Source: SCBR16-9 sp964537975
GTDB taxonomy: Bacteria; Hydrogenedentota; Hydrogenedentia; Hydrogenedentales; SCBR16-9
Assembly (NCBI GenBank): GCA_964537975.1
Contig: CAZIDP010000021.1
Span: forward strand, 1 to 64,000
Reading direction: 5' to 3'
DNA: 64,000 nucleotides
Below, in pieces: positions 8,480-18,276 of this stretch. Under the pieces are notes generated by a model, which made no database searches, was not told the origin of the DNA, and saw nothing but the letters and a program-made list of their open reading frames with translations. The first letter of the stretch is position 1. Every line of letters begins with the position of its first letter. Both the position numbers and the translations under genes were made by a program.

Positions 8480-10105
8480 TTATTGGGGTAATGGCCTTCT
8501 GAGTCCCCATTTCTTCATACGAGAGAGCAAGGTAGTAGGGTTCACGCCCAGGAGCTCCGCTGCGCCATCGGGACCCTTGATCTTCCAGTTGGTCTTTTCG
8601 AGGATGATTAGGAGATTTTCTCGTTCGCGGCGTAGGAGTTCAACTTCGGTGAGATACTCCGATTGTGCAATTTCCCTGGTAGGTATCATTGATTGAACCA
8701 GAGGCACAGGCTGACTGGCGATTGGCAAGTCGAAATCCAAGGTGCCACCATGTGCGAGAATAACGGCTCGCTCGATCACATTGCGCAATTCTCGAACGTT
8801 TCCAGGCCAGTCGTAGCTTTGCAGTTTCACAACTCCTGTCCGCGTCAAACGCGGTTTGGTGCATTTTAAGTCTCGCGTAGAGATTTCAACAAAGTGTTTC
8901 GCCAGTGATGGAATGTCATCGCGTCTTTCTCGGAGAGGTGGAACCTGAATAGGAAAAACATTTAATCGGTAATAAAGGTCTTCTCGGAACCGACCCATTG
9001 CAACTGCCTGTTTCAAGTCACGGTTGGTCGCAGCGATTATACGTATATCAGCGCGTCGTGTGTAATCGTCGCCGACGCGCTCATAACATTTTTCCTGGAG
9101 CACACGCAATAACTTGCTCTGAATATCAAGTGGGATTTCGCCTACCTCATCAAGGAAAATAGTGCCCCCCTCAGCGGTTTCAAAACGGCCTGCACGTTCT
9201 TTCACAGCGCCTGTAAATGAACCTTTTACGTGGCCGAAAAATTCGCTTTCAAAAAGTGCTCGTGGGATGGACGCGCAATTGACTCGAACCAAAGGACCTT
9301 CAAACCGCTTGCTGCGTCGGTGTATTTCGTGGGCCACTAATTCTTTACCGACGCCCGTTTCACCGAGAATTAGTACTGAAGCTTCCGTTGGTGCAACCAG
9401 ATCGATCTGGTTGACTATGTGTCTAAGCGGTTCACTCTGGCCGATTAGGTCGCCAAAAGCCTTTGCCTCAATGACCGCTTCCTCGAGATAAGAATTTTGA
9501 AGTTCCAGTTGCGCTTTAAGACGTTGAATTTCTTGAAAGGCGCGCGCGTTGGCAATGACTGAACCAATTTGGTTCGAGACAACCTGTCCCCACAGACGTT
9601 GATCCTCTGGCCATTTCCCGCGAACGAAACCTGCTGATATGCCAAGAACCTCGCCTTTATACCGAATCGGACCTACCAAATACTCCTGAATACCTTCTTT
9701 TATCACCCATTCAATGCCTGTAATTGATGCTGGTGGAGCATCACCAGTTTTATTGAATATTGGCACATTGGTTACAGTAGATTTGCCGATTGGACCAACA
9801 CCCAGTGGAACCCGTGCATTGAGATTCTCGAACGTTTTAGGCACGTCGCTGGATTCTTGTATAGAAGTCCCCATGGCCGCAACCAAGTGCAGGCAACGAG
9901 TATGATCGGGACATTGATTGTAGTGCAGGCAAGATGCACACAGATCGCCTTTGTCAATCAACCATACTTGAACGAAGTCTACACATTGTGAACCACGCTC
10001 CACAAATCTCCTGAGTACATCATCCAACGACTGCTCACTGGCAATATCAATAAGCAGTCCCGCTGCGAACCAAGGGTCGAAACGATTTTCGCTGAGTAAG
10101 TTCAT
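8480..10105 (-). CDS. Sigma-54-dependent transcriptional activator with GAF domain
   Basis: Enhancer-binding protein of about 541 residues. Counting from the ATG at 10105, an N-terminal GAF-like sensor (about 15-190) includes a Cys-rich insert (CASC, CPDHTRC). A short coiled coil leads into the AAA+ domain with Walker A GETGVGKE (about 248), the sigma-54 contact loop GSFTGA (about 295) and Walker B FLDEVGE. The C-terminus is a Fis-type helix-turn-helix (AAELLGVNPTTLLSRMKKWG). A longer form starting at TTG 10141 is possible; neither start has a strong ribosome binding site. It is divergent from the thioredoxin/RND genes, whose upstream region has a -24/-12 promoter, so it is the likely activator of that efflux operon. 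The Cys-rich insert suggests metal or redox sensing; this is inference. Confidence 0.9.
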   Translation of the reverse strand: MNLLSENRFDPWFAAGLLIDIASEQSLDDVLRRFVERGSQCVDFVQVWLIDKGDLCASCLHYNQCPDHTRCLHLVAAMGTSIQESSDVPKTFENLNARVPLGVGPIGKSTVTNVPIFNKTGDAPPASITGIEWVIKEGIQEYLVGPIRYKGEVLGISAGFVRGKWPEDQRLWGQVVSNQIGSVIANARAFQEIQRLKAQLELQNSYLEEAVIEAKAFGDLIGQSEPLRHIVNQIDLVAPTEASVLILGETGVGKELVAHEIHRRSKRFEGPLVRVNCASIPRALFESEFFGHVKGSFTGAVKERAGRFETAEGGTIFLDEVGEIPLDIQSKLLRVLQEKCYERVGDDYTRRADIRIIAATNRDLKQAVAMGRFREDLYYRLNVFPIQVPPLRERRDDIPSLAKHFVEISTRDLKCTKPRLTRTGVVKLQSYDWPGNVRELRNVIERAVILAHGGTLDFDLPIASQPVPLVQSMIPTREIAQSEYLTEVELLRRERENLLIILEKTNWKIKGPDGAAELLGVNPTTLLSRMKKWGLRRPLPQ

Positions 10106-10250
10106 GTCTTCTATCTTATCCAGGAATGGTTGAAAAGTCAACCTAAAATCGGATGATTTTTCGTGCGTTCAATTTTTCGTATCACATGTTGGAAAAAGAT
10201 AGAGATCGTAAGTGTCTGTAAATAAATTGCTTATGAAAACAAGCTCGAAT

Positions 10251-10267
10251 TGGCATGTCAGGTGCTT
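10251..10267 (+). promoter_or_regulatory. Sigma-54 (-24/-12) promoter of the efflux operon
   Basis: TGGCATGTCAGGTGCTT has the invariant GG and GC separated by exactly 10 bp, as in the consensus TGGCACG-N4-TTGCW. Initiation would fall near 10277, upstream of the ATG at 10302. It lies between the divergent sigma-54 activator gene and the thioredoxin-like gene. Upstream activator sites were not recognised. Confidence 0.65.
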
Positions 10268-10301
10268 GTGAATTAATCACAACATGGAGACTGTCAAAAC
10301 A

Positions 10302-10667
10302 ATGAATACAAAGCAAGACAACTCAGGACCCTTTCAGGTAGATACATCCAATTTTAGTTTGGAGGTACTTAAATCTAATTTACCAGTACTAACCGCATTC
10401 GCTACACAATGGAGTCGTCCATGTCAGGTACTTGCGTCGGTACTGGATGAAATGGCTTCATCGTGCTCTGGCATACTGAAAATTGCCTGGGTAAATGTCG
10501 ACGAGAATCCAGACCTTGGCCAGTGGTACAACATCCAGGCTGTTCCCACACTTCTTTATTTTATTGCTGGCAATGTCCGGTGCCGAATTGTCGGGACGGC
10601 TACCAAATCAGCCATTCTAACCAAATTGGAACGCATCACTTGCATTGATGAAAACATAGGAGAGTAG
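10302..10667 (+). CDS. Thioredoxin-like protein with WSRPC active site
   Basis: Protein of about 121 residues with the thioredoxin fold pattern: an N-terminal strand/helix, LTAFATQWSRPC at the active-site position, VNVDENPDL, and the cis-proline segment VPTLLYF. The usual WCGPC is replaced by WSRPC, so the first redox Cys is Ser and only the resolving Cys (about residue 41) remains. That rules out normal dithiol chemistry and points to a monothiol, chaperone-like or regulatory role. The ATG at 10302 is chosen over 10284 because the predicted sigma-54 start site lies near 10277. It is four bases from the RND adaptor gene and clearly co-transcribed with it. There is no signal peptide, so the protein is cytoplasmic. 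Confidence 0.75.
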   Translation: MNTKQDNSGPFQVDTSNFSLEVLKSNLPVLTAFATQWSRPCQVLASVLDEMASSCSGILKIAWVNVDENPDLGQWYNIQAVPTLLYFIAGNVRCRIVGTATKSAILTKLERITCIDENIGE

Positions 10668-10671
10668 TATT

Positions 10672-11904
10672 ATGATTAGCGATTTTTTTGCCAGCAACCG
10701 AACCATACAGTTGCTAAGCCTGATAAGCATGCGACGATGGGTAGCTTGTGTCGCTGTAGTCCTGGTAGTAGGTATTATGGCTGTGCTTTACTTCTCTCCT
10801 TTGGGAACAGTAGTAAATGAGCGTGTATATCGGCAGACATCAGTCGCAGTTGCCCACACCAAAGAGAATTTGTCATCGGCGCAAACAGATATGGTCCGTA
10901 AGGTAAAGGTGATGACGGTATCTTCTGAGAGCGAAGCTCTCGGACGCAATCTACCGGGTACAGTACGCGCATCGAAACGGGTGGAGCTCGCCTTCCAAAT
11001 ACATGGCAGGTTGATCGAGCTGACAGTACAAGAGGGACAACTTGTAGAAGAGGGAGAGATTCTGGCAAAGCTTGACCCACGGAATCTAGAGATCGCCGTG
11101 CGAAATGCCGAAAGTCAGGTTGAACGAGCACAGGCAGTTGTTCGTCTATCCACAATCGAGTGCGACCGACTTGAACGAGTTAAGAACGCTGAGCCTGGCG
11201 CCGTCGCCCAGAGCCAGATCGATCGTGCGGTAGAGCATCAGGCGATGGCCCATGCAGACCTTCTGACCAATATATCCGATCTCGATTTAGCCCAACTGCA
11301 ATTGAGCTACACTTACCTGAGAGCACCTTTCACAGGGATTGTATCAAGCCGCGTTATTGATAACTTCCAAGAGGTGCAAGCGAAGCAACCTATTATGACC
11401 ATAGATGATCTCTCTGTAGTTGAAGTCGTAGTAGATATCCCAGAAGCGCTTATGGCGCCGGTTATGCGTGCTGGTAGTCATCTTGCATATGCCGAGTTTG
11501 CTTCAGCTCCTGGCAAGAAGTATCCACTGACCTTGAAAGAGTATTCCACAAGAGCAAACCCAACAACCCTCACTTATCAGGTAACTGGAGAAATGATACA
11601 GCCTGATGACGGCACCAAAGTCCTTCCAGGGATGACAGCCAATGTGTGGGCGGAGCCGAAGGAAGGTTTCAAACATTCGATCATCGTTCCAGCAGTTGCT
11701 GTTTTCACACCACAAGGAAAATCCCCGCACGTTTGGGTGGTCAATACAGTTGACATGACCGTTCATCTTCGTGAAGTGAAAACCGGAAATTTGGTCGGAA
11801 CCGACAGTATCAAAATTGCGGAGGGGCTGCAAACTGGCGAAATGATTGCCATAACTGCCATCGCCGAACTCTGTGAAGGCATGAAAATTCAAAGCATTGA
11901 ATAG
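10672..11904 (+). CDS. RND efflux periplasmic adaptor (MFP) subunit
   Basis: Membrane-fusion protein of 410 residues. An N-terminal membrane anchor (about 25-45) is followed by the barrel-sandwich half motif GRLIELTVQEGQLVEEGEIL and DPRNLEIAVRNAESQVERAQ, a helical hairpin, the second lipoyl half (YLRAPFTGIVSSR) and C-terminal beta-barrel and membrane-proximal domains (LPGMTANVWAE, FTPQGKSPHVWVV). It would link the inner-membrane pump encoded next to the outer-membrane channel two genes on. The ATG at 10672 follows AGGAGAG. Substrate unknown. Confidence 0.92.
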   Translation: MISDFFASNRTIQLLSLISMRRWVACVAVVLVVGIMAVLYFSPLGTVVNERVYRQTSVAVAHTKENLSSAQTDMVRKVKVMTVSSESEALGRNLPGTVRASKRVELAFQIHGRLIELTVQEGQLVEEGEILAKLDPRNLEIAVRNAESQVERAQAVVRLSTIECDRLERVKNAEPGAVAQSQIDRAVEHQAMAHADLLTNISDLDLAQLQLSYTYLRAPFTGIVSSRVIDNFQEVQAKQPIMTIDDLSVVEVVVDIPEALMAPVMRAGSHLAYAEFASAPGKKYPLTLKEYSTRANPTTLTYQVTGEMIQPDDGTKVLPGMTANVWAEPKEGFKHSIIVPAVAVFTPQGKSPHVWVVNTVDMTVHLREVKTGNLVGTDSIKIAEGLQTGEMIAITAIAELCEGMKIQSIE

Positions 11905-11925
11905 GTTTAAGGGCATATCATTATA

Positions 11926-14900
11926 ATGAATATCGCAGAATACTCCATACGCAACAGTGTCGTTATCGTGGTGATAACGATTGTTCTACTCGGGGCTGGA
12001 TACGTCTCTTTCCAAAGGCTCCCTCGTCTTGAAGAACCAGAATACACGATCAAAGAAGCGATCATTATTACCACATACCCGGGAGCAACGGCCACCGAGG
12101 TAGAAGAAGAGGTTAGCGACGTCGTCGAGAAAGCTGCTCAACAGCTGGGACAACTCAATCGAGTTGAATCACGTTCCTCACATGGCCTGTCTATTGTGAA
12201 GGTTTTCATCAAAGAAGGCTACGAAAAAGAGGAGCTTCGCCAGGTCTGGGATGAGCTTCGCAGAAAAGTAAATGACTGCCAGATAGAATTGCCACCAGGC
12301 GCCGGTCCTTCCCTGGTCAACGACGACTTTGGAGATATCTATGGTGTGTACTTTGCACTCACTGGAGAGGGCTACACATACAAAGATTTGTACGAGACGG
12401 CAAAGTTTTTGCAACGGGAATTATTGCAGGTAACCGATGTCAAGCGTGTGGATATCCTGGGAAACCAACAAGAGGTCATTTATGTCGAGATGCAACGCGA
12501 GAAAATGGCGGAACTCAGGATTTCTCCTCATGATATTTACGGTGCTCTGGCCTCTAAAAACCTTGTAACAAGTGCAGGAAAGGCCGTTGTAGGGCCTGAA
12601 CGAATACCATTGAATCCAACCGGAGCGTTCACCTCTGAAAAGCAATTCAATGACTTGCTCGTACGTGGTCGCTGGCCCAATGATGACTCTCTCGTGTATC
12701 TCGGGGACGTGGCCAATATCGTCCGTGGCTACCAGGAACCGCCGACAAACATTATCCAACATAATAATAAACCGGCTGTTTGTATTGGGGTTTCTACGGT
12801 AGAAGGCGGCAATGTTGTTAAGATGGGGCAGGCGATCGACAATCGGATGCAGGAATTATTGCCACAGATACCACTCGGTATTGAGATCGGAACTATAGCG
12901 CTTCAATCCAGAGAGGTCGTAATTGCGATTAAGAATTTCGTCATCAACTTGATTGAGGCTGTTCTTATTGTGATCGTCGTTCTCCTGATTTTCATGGGTC
13001 TTCGAAGCGGGTTGATCATCGGCACGGTGCTTCTTGTCACTATCATGGGGTCATTCATCTTCGTGGAGATGAAAGGTCTAATTCTTGAACGAGTTTCATT
13101 GGGCAGTTTAATCATTGCTTTGGGGATGCTGGTGGACAACGCCATTGTTGTAACTGACGGCATGAGCGTTCGGATACAAGCAGGCAAGAATGCACTTGAT
13201 GCGGCCAAAGAAGTCATTGGACAAACTGCGATACCGCTTCTAGGAGCCACTGTTATTGCAATCCTGGCTTTTGCACCTATCGGATTATCTCAAGACAACA
13301 CTGGCGAGATTTGCCGTTCTTTGTTCTATGTAGTTCTCATTTCCTTGGGACTGAGTTGGTTCACGGCGGTGACGACGACACCGTTACTTTGCCACACCTT
13401 TCTCAAGAAACCAAAACAAAATACACATTCAACTGGGAATAATTCCTACGCTGGTATCCTCTTCAGCATCTATAGAGGTATTCTTGGTGCCTGCATTCGC
13501 TTTCGTTGGGTCACGGTGACCGTAGTTGTCGCATTGTTTGTGCTGTCACTCATCAGTTTCAATTCACTCAAACAGAACTTCTTCCCGGATTCGACCCGAA
13601 CGCAATTCATGGTTGATTTCTGGTTTCCAGAGGGAACAAGGATAGAAGAAACAGCCGAGCGCATTTGGAAAGCAGAGGATCACCTCCGACAGCTGGAGGG
13701 TGTGGATAGCGTAACCAGTACTGTGGGCCGTGGCAATATGCGTTTTGTTCTTGTGTACTCACCAGAATTATCCTGGGACGCATACGCGCAGTGCTTGGTG
13801 GATGTGGCCGACTATCGCAAGATTCCCGAAATCATCGAGGTGGCCGAAGATGAATTAGGTGCCATGTTCCCCGATGCCAATATAACCGGTCAAGCTTTCA
13901 TCAACGGCCCAGGTGGACCGGGAAAAGTACGTGTCAGGATAACCGGGCCCGATTCGGAGGTCCTGCGAGAACTTGCCGAAAAAACCAAACACATAATGGA
14001 GGACAGTCCAAGAGCTAAGGGGGTGCGCACGGATTGGCGTAGTAAGACCAAGATACTCAAACCTCTAGTGGCGGAGACCCAGGCAAGAATGCTGGGTATT
14101 GAACGACCTCAAGTAGCACAAGCGTTTGAAGCGGCTCTAGAAGGTACTGTTGTTGGAGTATATCGAGATAAAGATGAGCTGTTGCCTATCGTTGCGCGAT
14201 CGCCAGAGAAGGAACGATTGAGTCTCAACGACCTCAATTCAGTACAGGTCTGGAGTCCGACAGCACTGCAAATGGTTTCTATGGAGCAGGTTCTCACGGG
14301 ATTTACCACTGAGTTCGAGGACCCTTATATCTGGCGTAGGAATCGCGCAAAAACAATTACTGTTTTTGCCAATCCCAAGATGGGACTCGCCAGCGAGCTC
14401 TTCCGGGACGTCAAGGTTGAAGTTGAGAAAGGGTTGAATGTGGATGTCGAACAGATATTGGGAAAGACTCCAACCCGGCACACCTTCACCACGATCCCTG
14501 TTAAGGATGCACATATGCTGCCCCTAAAGGGGATGCCAGGTTATTACATGGCCTGGGGCGGTCAAGCCGAGGACTCAGCCAAGGCGACGGCGAACCTTGC
14601 AAAGAACTACCCACCGATTCTGGGTATGATGATATTCATTACGATTCTACTATTTCGGAACATTCGAAAGACATTGGTTATCTGGTTGATGGTCCCGACG
14701 GCTATTATTGGCGTGACAATCGGTCTGATTCTGTGCAATCAGCCTTTCGGTTTCATGCCGCTCCTGGGGCTTTTATCACTCTCTGGAATGCTGATCAAAT
14801 GCGCTATTGTCCTCATTGATGAAATCGGTGCACAAACAGATTCGGGTAAGCATCCATTCCATGCTGTCGTCGACGCGAGTGTAACCCGTTTCATTCCGGT

Positions 14901-15132
14901 TCTCATGGCCTCGGCGACCACAATGCTGGGAATGATACCACTTTTCAGTGATGCATTCTTTGTCGGGATGGCTGTCACCATCGTCTTCGGACTAGGTTTT
15001 GGAACTATCCTGATACTCGTGGTGGTGCCGGTCCTTTATTCGATATTTTTTCGTGTCCCATATTACCCAAAGAAATCGATACCCCCTGTAGAGGCGAGTG
15101 TTGATGCGGAATCGAATGAAAATCACAGTTAA
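11926..15132 (+). CDS. RND efflux transporter permease (AcrB/HAE1-like)
   Basis: Inner-membrane proton-driven pump of 1068 residues with the standard duplicated layout: TM1 near residue 10, a large periplasmic domain, TM2-7 (about 335-550), a second periplasmic domain and TM8-12 (about 870-1045). The TM4 segment GMLVDNAIVVTDG carries the proton-relay acidic residue of the HAE1 class. The N-terminus (MNIAEYSIRNSVVIVVI, PRLEEPEYT) resembles hydrophobic/amphiphilic efflux pumps rather than heavy-metal CusA types. It is 21 bp after the adaptor gene and 19 bp before the outer-membrane factor, so it is one tripartite system. Substrate cannot be read from the sequence. Confidence 0.93.
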   Translation: MNIAEYSIRNSVVIVVITIVLLGAGYVSFQRLPRLEEPEYTIKEAIIITTYPGATATEVEEEVSDVVEKAAQQLGQLNRVESRSSHGLSIVKVFIKEGYEKEELRQVWDELRRKVNDCQIELPPGAGPSLVNDDFGDIYGVYFALTGEGYTYKDLYETAKFLQRELLQVTDVKRVDILGNQQEVIYVEMQREKMAELRISPHDIYGALASKNLVTSAGKAVVGPERIPLNPTGAFTSEKQFNDLLVRGRWPNDDSLVYLGDVANIVRGYQEPPTNIIQHNNKPAVCIGVSTVEGGNVVKMGQAIDNRMQELLPQIPLGIEIGTIALQSREVVIAIKNFVINLIEAVLIVIVVLLIFMGLRSGLIIGTVLLVTIMGSFIFVEMKGLILERVSLGSLIIALGMLVDNAIVVTDGMSVRIQAGKNALDAAKEVIGQTAIPLLGATVIAILAFAPIGLSQDNTGEICRSLFYVVLISLGLSWFTAVTTTPLLCHTFLKKPKQNTHSTGNNSYAGILFSIYRGILGACIRFRWVTVTVVVALFVLSLISFNSLKQNFFPDSTRTQFMVDFWFPEGTRIEETAERIWKAEDHLRQLEGVDSVTSTVGRGNMRFVLVYSPELSWDAYAQCLVDVADYRKIPEIIEVAEDELGAMFPDANITGQAFINGPGGPGKVRVRITGPDSEVLRELAEKTKHIMEDSPRAKGVRTDWRSKTKILKPLVAETQARMLGIERPQVAQAFEAALEGTVVGVYRDKDELLPIVARSPEKERLSLNDLNSVQVWSPTALQMVSMEQVLTGFTTEFEDPYIWRRNRAKTITVFANPKMGLASELFRDVKVEVEKGLNVDVEQILGKTPTRHTFTTIPVKDAHMLPLKGMPGYYMAWGGQAEDSAKATANLAKNYPPILGMMIFITILLFRNIRKTLVIWLMVPTAIIGVTIGLILCNQPFGFMPLLGLLSLSGMLIKCAIVLIDEIGAQTDSGKHPFHAVVDASVTRFIPVLMASATTMLGMIPLFSDAFFVGMAVTIVFGLGFGTILILVVVPVLYSIFFRVPYYPKKSIPPVEASVDAESNENHS

Positions 15133-15151
15133 TTAATAGAGAGATACTGTC

Positions 15152-16717
15152 ATGATAAAGACTATGTATAAAATTGTTATTTTGGGATCCCTGCTGCTTT
15201 TCCTGGGCGGTTGCGCGACAGTAGGCCCAGGCTACGTTAAGCCTGAATTGCAGGAACCTGACGCTTGGATTGAGAATGATTCGCGGATCAAAAGTGAGCC
15301 AGCAGACCTGAGTGCATGGTGGAATGTCTTTAACGATCAGGTATTGGATGATTTGATTGATACCGCGTATCAGCAAAATCTTTCATTGCAAATTGCTGGT
15401 ATTCGTATTCTTGAATCGCATGCCCAATTGGGAGTCACCATTGGATACAAGTATCCCCAAGTACAGAATTTCAGTGGGGAATTTACAAGCATGAACTTGA
15501 GTAAGAACACGCCAAATATGTTTTCAATGCTGGATTTCAAGTACAACGACATGGCAGTCAGCTTCGGTTCAGCATGGGAGATCGACCTCTGGGGGAAATA
15601 CCGGAGGAGTATCGAGGCGAGTAATGCAGTACTGGACAGCTCAATAGCTGCCTATGATGATGTTCTCGTCTCTCTAGCAGCGAATGTGGCTGGTGTGTAT
15701 ACGCTTATCCGGACTTTTGAAGCCCGTCTCGACGTGGCCCATACCAATGTGGAATTACAAGAGCAGACCCTCCGAATTGCTGATGCCCAGTTTCAAGGGG
15801 GGTTGGTCACTGAACTCGATGTGCTGCAAGCCAGAAACCTGCTGTATGCCACAAGGGCATCAATTCCGCCTCTCGAAGCAGGCCGGCGCCAAGCACAGAA
15901 TGCTCTTGCTACACTTCTCGGTGTCTTACCGGGTGAAGTACAAGGACTCCTTGAAGAGCCCAGGCCAATTCCATCAGCCCCGATTGATGTAGCTGTGGGC
16001 ATTCCAGCTGAACTGATTCGCAGGCGGCCTGATATCCGTTTTGCAGAACGCCAAGTGGCTGCTCAATGTGCCTTAATCGGTGTGGCAAAAGCAGACCTCT
16101 ATCCCCATTTCTCACTGTTCGGCTCAATCGGGTTGCGGACAAGTGATACAGACTCCATCTTGCCTGGTGGTAATGGCGGTACTAATATCAGCAACTTACT
16201 TGCATCGGACAGCCGCCAGTGGTTTGCAGGGCCCAGTTTCTCCTGGGACATCATGAATTATGGTCGAATTAAAAACAGAGTCCGCGTAGAAGATGCCCGC
16301 TTCCAGCAATTAGAAGTCAACTACCAAAACACAGTTCTCAGAGCCGTTCAAGAAGTAGAGGATGGGCTGGTGGGATTCATCCAAGCCTGCGACGCGAAGA
16401 ATTTTTATTCTGAGTCTGTTGCGGCAGCAGAACGATCAGTAAGAATATCTCTGGTGCAATACCGAGAAGGCTTGGTGGATTATCAACGTGTACTTGATGC
16501 ACAACGCGCCTTGGCGTCTTCTCAAGATGCCTTTGTGTTCACTTCAGGCTCTGTAGCCACCAATTTGATTGATGTCTACAGAGCGCTTGGTGGTGGTTGG
16601 GAAATCCGGTTCGGGAAAGACTTCATATCGACCTTAAATAGAAACGAGATGGAGAACCGCACTGACTGGGGTATGGTACTTGTTCCTGAAGTATTGGAAC
16701 CGGAGACTATACAATGA
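15152..16717 (+). CDS. TolC/NodT-family outer membrane efflux lipoprotein
   Basis: Outer-membrane factor of 521 residues. A lipoprotein signal ends in LLFLGGCATVGP, with Cys near residue 24, and is followed by the typical VGPGYVKPELQEPDAW. Two OEP repeats follow: the first around RILESHAQLGVTIGYKYPQV and SAWEIDLWGKYRRSIEA, the second around RRPDIRFAERQVAAQCALIG and SWDIMNYGRIKNRVRVEDAR. The C-terminus (about 40 residues after YRALGGGW) is slightly extended. It completes the tripartite RND system with the two genes upstream. Confidence 0.93.
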   Translation: MIKTMYKIVILGSLLLFLGGCATVGPGYVKPELQEPDAWIENDSRIKSEPADLSAWWNVFNDQVLDDLIDTAYQQNLSLQIAGIRILESHAQLGVTIGYKYPQVQNFSGEFTSMNLSKNTPNMFSMLDFKYNDMAVSFGSAWEIDLWGKYRRSIEASNAVLDSSIAAYDDVLVSLAANVAGVYTLIRTFEARLDVAHTNVELQEQTLRIADAQFQGGLVTELDVLQARNLLYATRASIPPLEAGRRQAQNALATLLGVLPGEVQGLLEEPRPIPSAPIDVAVGIPAELIRRRPDIRFAERQVAAQCALIGVAKADLYPHFSLFGSIGLRTSDTDSILPGGNGGTNISNLLASDSRQWFAGPSFSWDIMNYGRIKNRVRVEDARFQQLEVNYQNTVLRAVQEVEDGLVGFIQACDAKNFYSESVAAAERSVRISLVQYREGLVDYQRVLDAQRALASSQDAFVFTSGSVATNLIDVYRALGGGWEIRFGKDFISTLNRNEMENRTDWGMVLVPEVLEPETIQ

Positions 16718-16901
16718 TGAACATTGTTATGTGTGCGAAGCAACCAGCAATAGTCGCATACAACACATGTGTGAGGATGCCCAAAGAGATAAACACAATA
16801 TCTTCGTTGTTGTAGACGACGAAGTGATGCTGACGTTTCACTACCTGTCATACAGTAAGCCAAGATATTTTGTATCCAAGGCATCTTAGGAGTAATAAAC
16901 C

Positions 16902-17852
16902 ATGAATATGCAATCGCAGGATCATTTCCCAGGCACTGAGGAAAACCTGACTACGAGAATCCAGACGACACTCAGACGTTCGGTGAGCCGCAAACTGTGG
17001 AAGCGCATTCTCTGGCGAATCGGATTGGTCATTTTCGGATTCATTATAGTGGGCTCATTCCTGCTTGAGTCTCTCAGATATTATTTCCCTCAACTCAACG
17101 AGATGCCCTTCGTCATTTTTGTGACAGTTAATTTCTTGTTATATCCCTTAATTATCATATCTGTCCGGCATGTACTCGCCTTATTGGTGGACCTTCAAAT
17201 GGCTCATGTTGAGTTATTGGTACTTCTTGGAAAGGCTGTTGCAAAAAGGGATCAAGACACTGGAGAACACAATTTCAGAGTTGCTATCATGGCGGTTCAA
17301 CTTGCAGAAGCGGCACAATTGGATTCAAAGTTGATGATGGGACTTTTTATGGGAGCTTTCTTACACGATATAGGTAAGATTGGTGTTCCCGATAGCATAT
17401 TACTCAAGCCGAACCACCTCTCGCACGATGAACGTTTAGAGATTGAGAAACATGTAGCACATGGACTTGAAATCGTCACAGGTCCCGAGTGGCTTCAAGG
17501 TACTACCCGTGTGGTCGGTTTTCATCATGAGAAATTTGATGGTTCCGGATATCCCAACCAAAAGAAAGGGGCTGAGATACCTATTGAGGCCCGCATCTTC
17601 TCAATTATTGATGTCTTCGATGCCCTTGTTTCAATACGACCTTACAAAGATGCGTTGCCATTTGAAGAGGCACTGGCAATTATTGTAATGGAAAAAGGCA
17701 AGAGTTTCGACCCAATACTCCTTGATGTGTTCATGCCAATAGCCAAGAACCTTTACAACCAGGTAATACAATCTGATTTGGAACAGCAGAAAGAAATGGT
17801 AGTTAAAATCATAGAAAAATATTTTAGCCAATGGGAAACTGAAATCGCATAA
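16902..17852 (+). CDS. HD-GYP domain protein (putative cyclic-di-GMP phosphodiesterase)
   Basis: Protein of 316 residues with two N-terminal membrane helices (about 38-57 and 69-93) and a cytoplasmic HD-GYP domain. The metal-binding HD pair is in FLHDIGKIGVPDSIL (H155, D156), and the signature HHEKFDGSGYP spans about 208-218. The intact GYP triad argues for hydrolysis of cyclic-di-GMP to pGpG or GMP. There is no receiver, PAS or GAF input domain; the short membrane region may be the sensor. It begins 184 bp after the outer-membrane factor gene on the same strand and may be read through from the sigma-54 promoter, though it could have its own. Confidence 0.9.
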   Translation: MNMQSQDHFPGTEENLTTRIQTTLRRSVSRKLWKRILWRIGLVIFGFIIVGSFLLESLRYYFPQLNEMPFVIFVTVNFLLYPLIIISVRHVLALLVDLQMAHVELLVLLGKAVAKRDQDTGEHNFRVAIMAVQLAEAAQLDSKLMMGLFMGAFLHDIGKIGVPDSILLKPNHLSHDERLEIEKHVAHGLEIVTGPEWLQGTTRVVGFHHEKFDGSGYPNQKKGAEIPIEARIFSIIDVFDALVSIRPYKDALPFEEALAIIVMEKGKSFDPILLDVFMPIAKNLYNQVIQSDLEQQKEMVVKIIEKYFSQWETEIA

Positions 17853-18089
17853 GGCATATTCCGGTTTGGGGCTGATACTGGTTTTCGTTTCCATTTCGGG
17901 ATACAGGTTTCTATATAAAACGCTATGCTTGGACGAATACTTTTGCAGGATTGTGAAAATGTGAAGATACCTAAAAATATATTGTAATGAATATCTGCAT
18001 ACTTGTATTAACGGTAAAGAAAAGTATAAAACGACATTTGTAATTGAGCAATATAACGAAACAAGGACTGCAAATGTCTCTTGGTATTT
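17853..18089. other. AT-rich intergenic region
   Basis: No gene seen between the HD-GYP gene and the first inverted-repeat element. Confidence 0.4.
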
Positions 18090-18156
18090 ACCACAGAGAC
18101 ACTAAGGACATGGAGTTTTTTAATTGATTACTTCGTGAACGCTGTGTCTCTGTGGT
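18090..18156. repeat. Terminally inverted repeat element, copy 1
   Basis: A 67-bp element bounded by a perfect 13-bp inverted repeat: ACCACAGAGACAC (18090-18102) and GTGTCTCTGTGGT (18144-18156). The core is AT-rich and non-coding. A second element with the same outer ends lies at 18277-18368. The ends resemble the CACAGAG-type repeats scattered through many environmental bacterial genomes; that comparison is from memory. Confidence 0.7.
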
Positions 18157-18276
18157 TGCACTATAATCCTTTGGCTATCTACTTGTTACTGTCTTTCAGT
18201 TCAGGCACGTTGTAATTGATCAGCAATCCCAGTCACTTTCCGGTGAGTTTATCCATGATGGTATACTTTGGTGTTT

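Noticed and set aside
16718..16901. A frame reading RDKHNIFVVVDDEVMLTF, resembling the start of a response-regulator receiver domain before the HD-GYP gene
   Set aside because: Only about 20 residues look receiver-like, with an extra residue in the VVDDE box, and the frame ends soon after at 16889. It could be an eroded receiver but cannot be supported.
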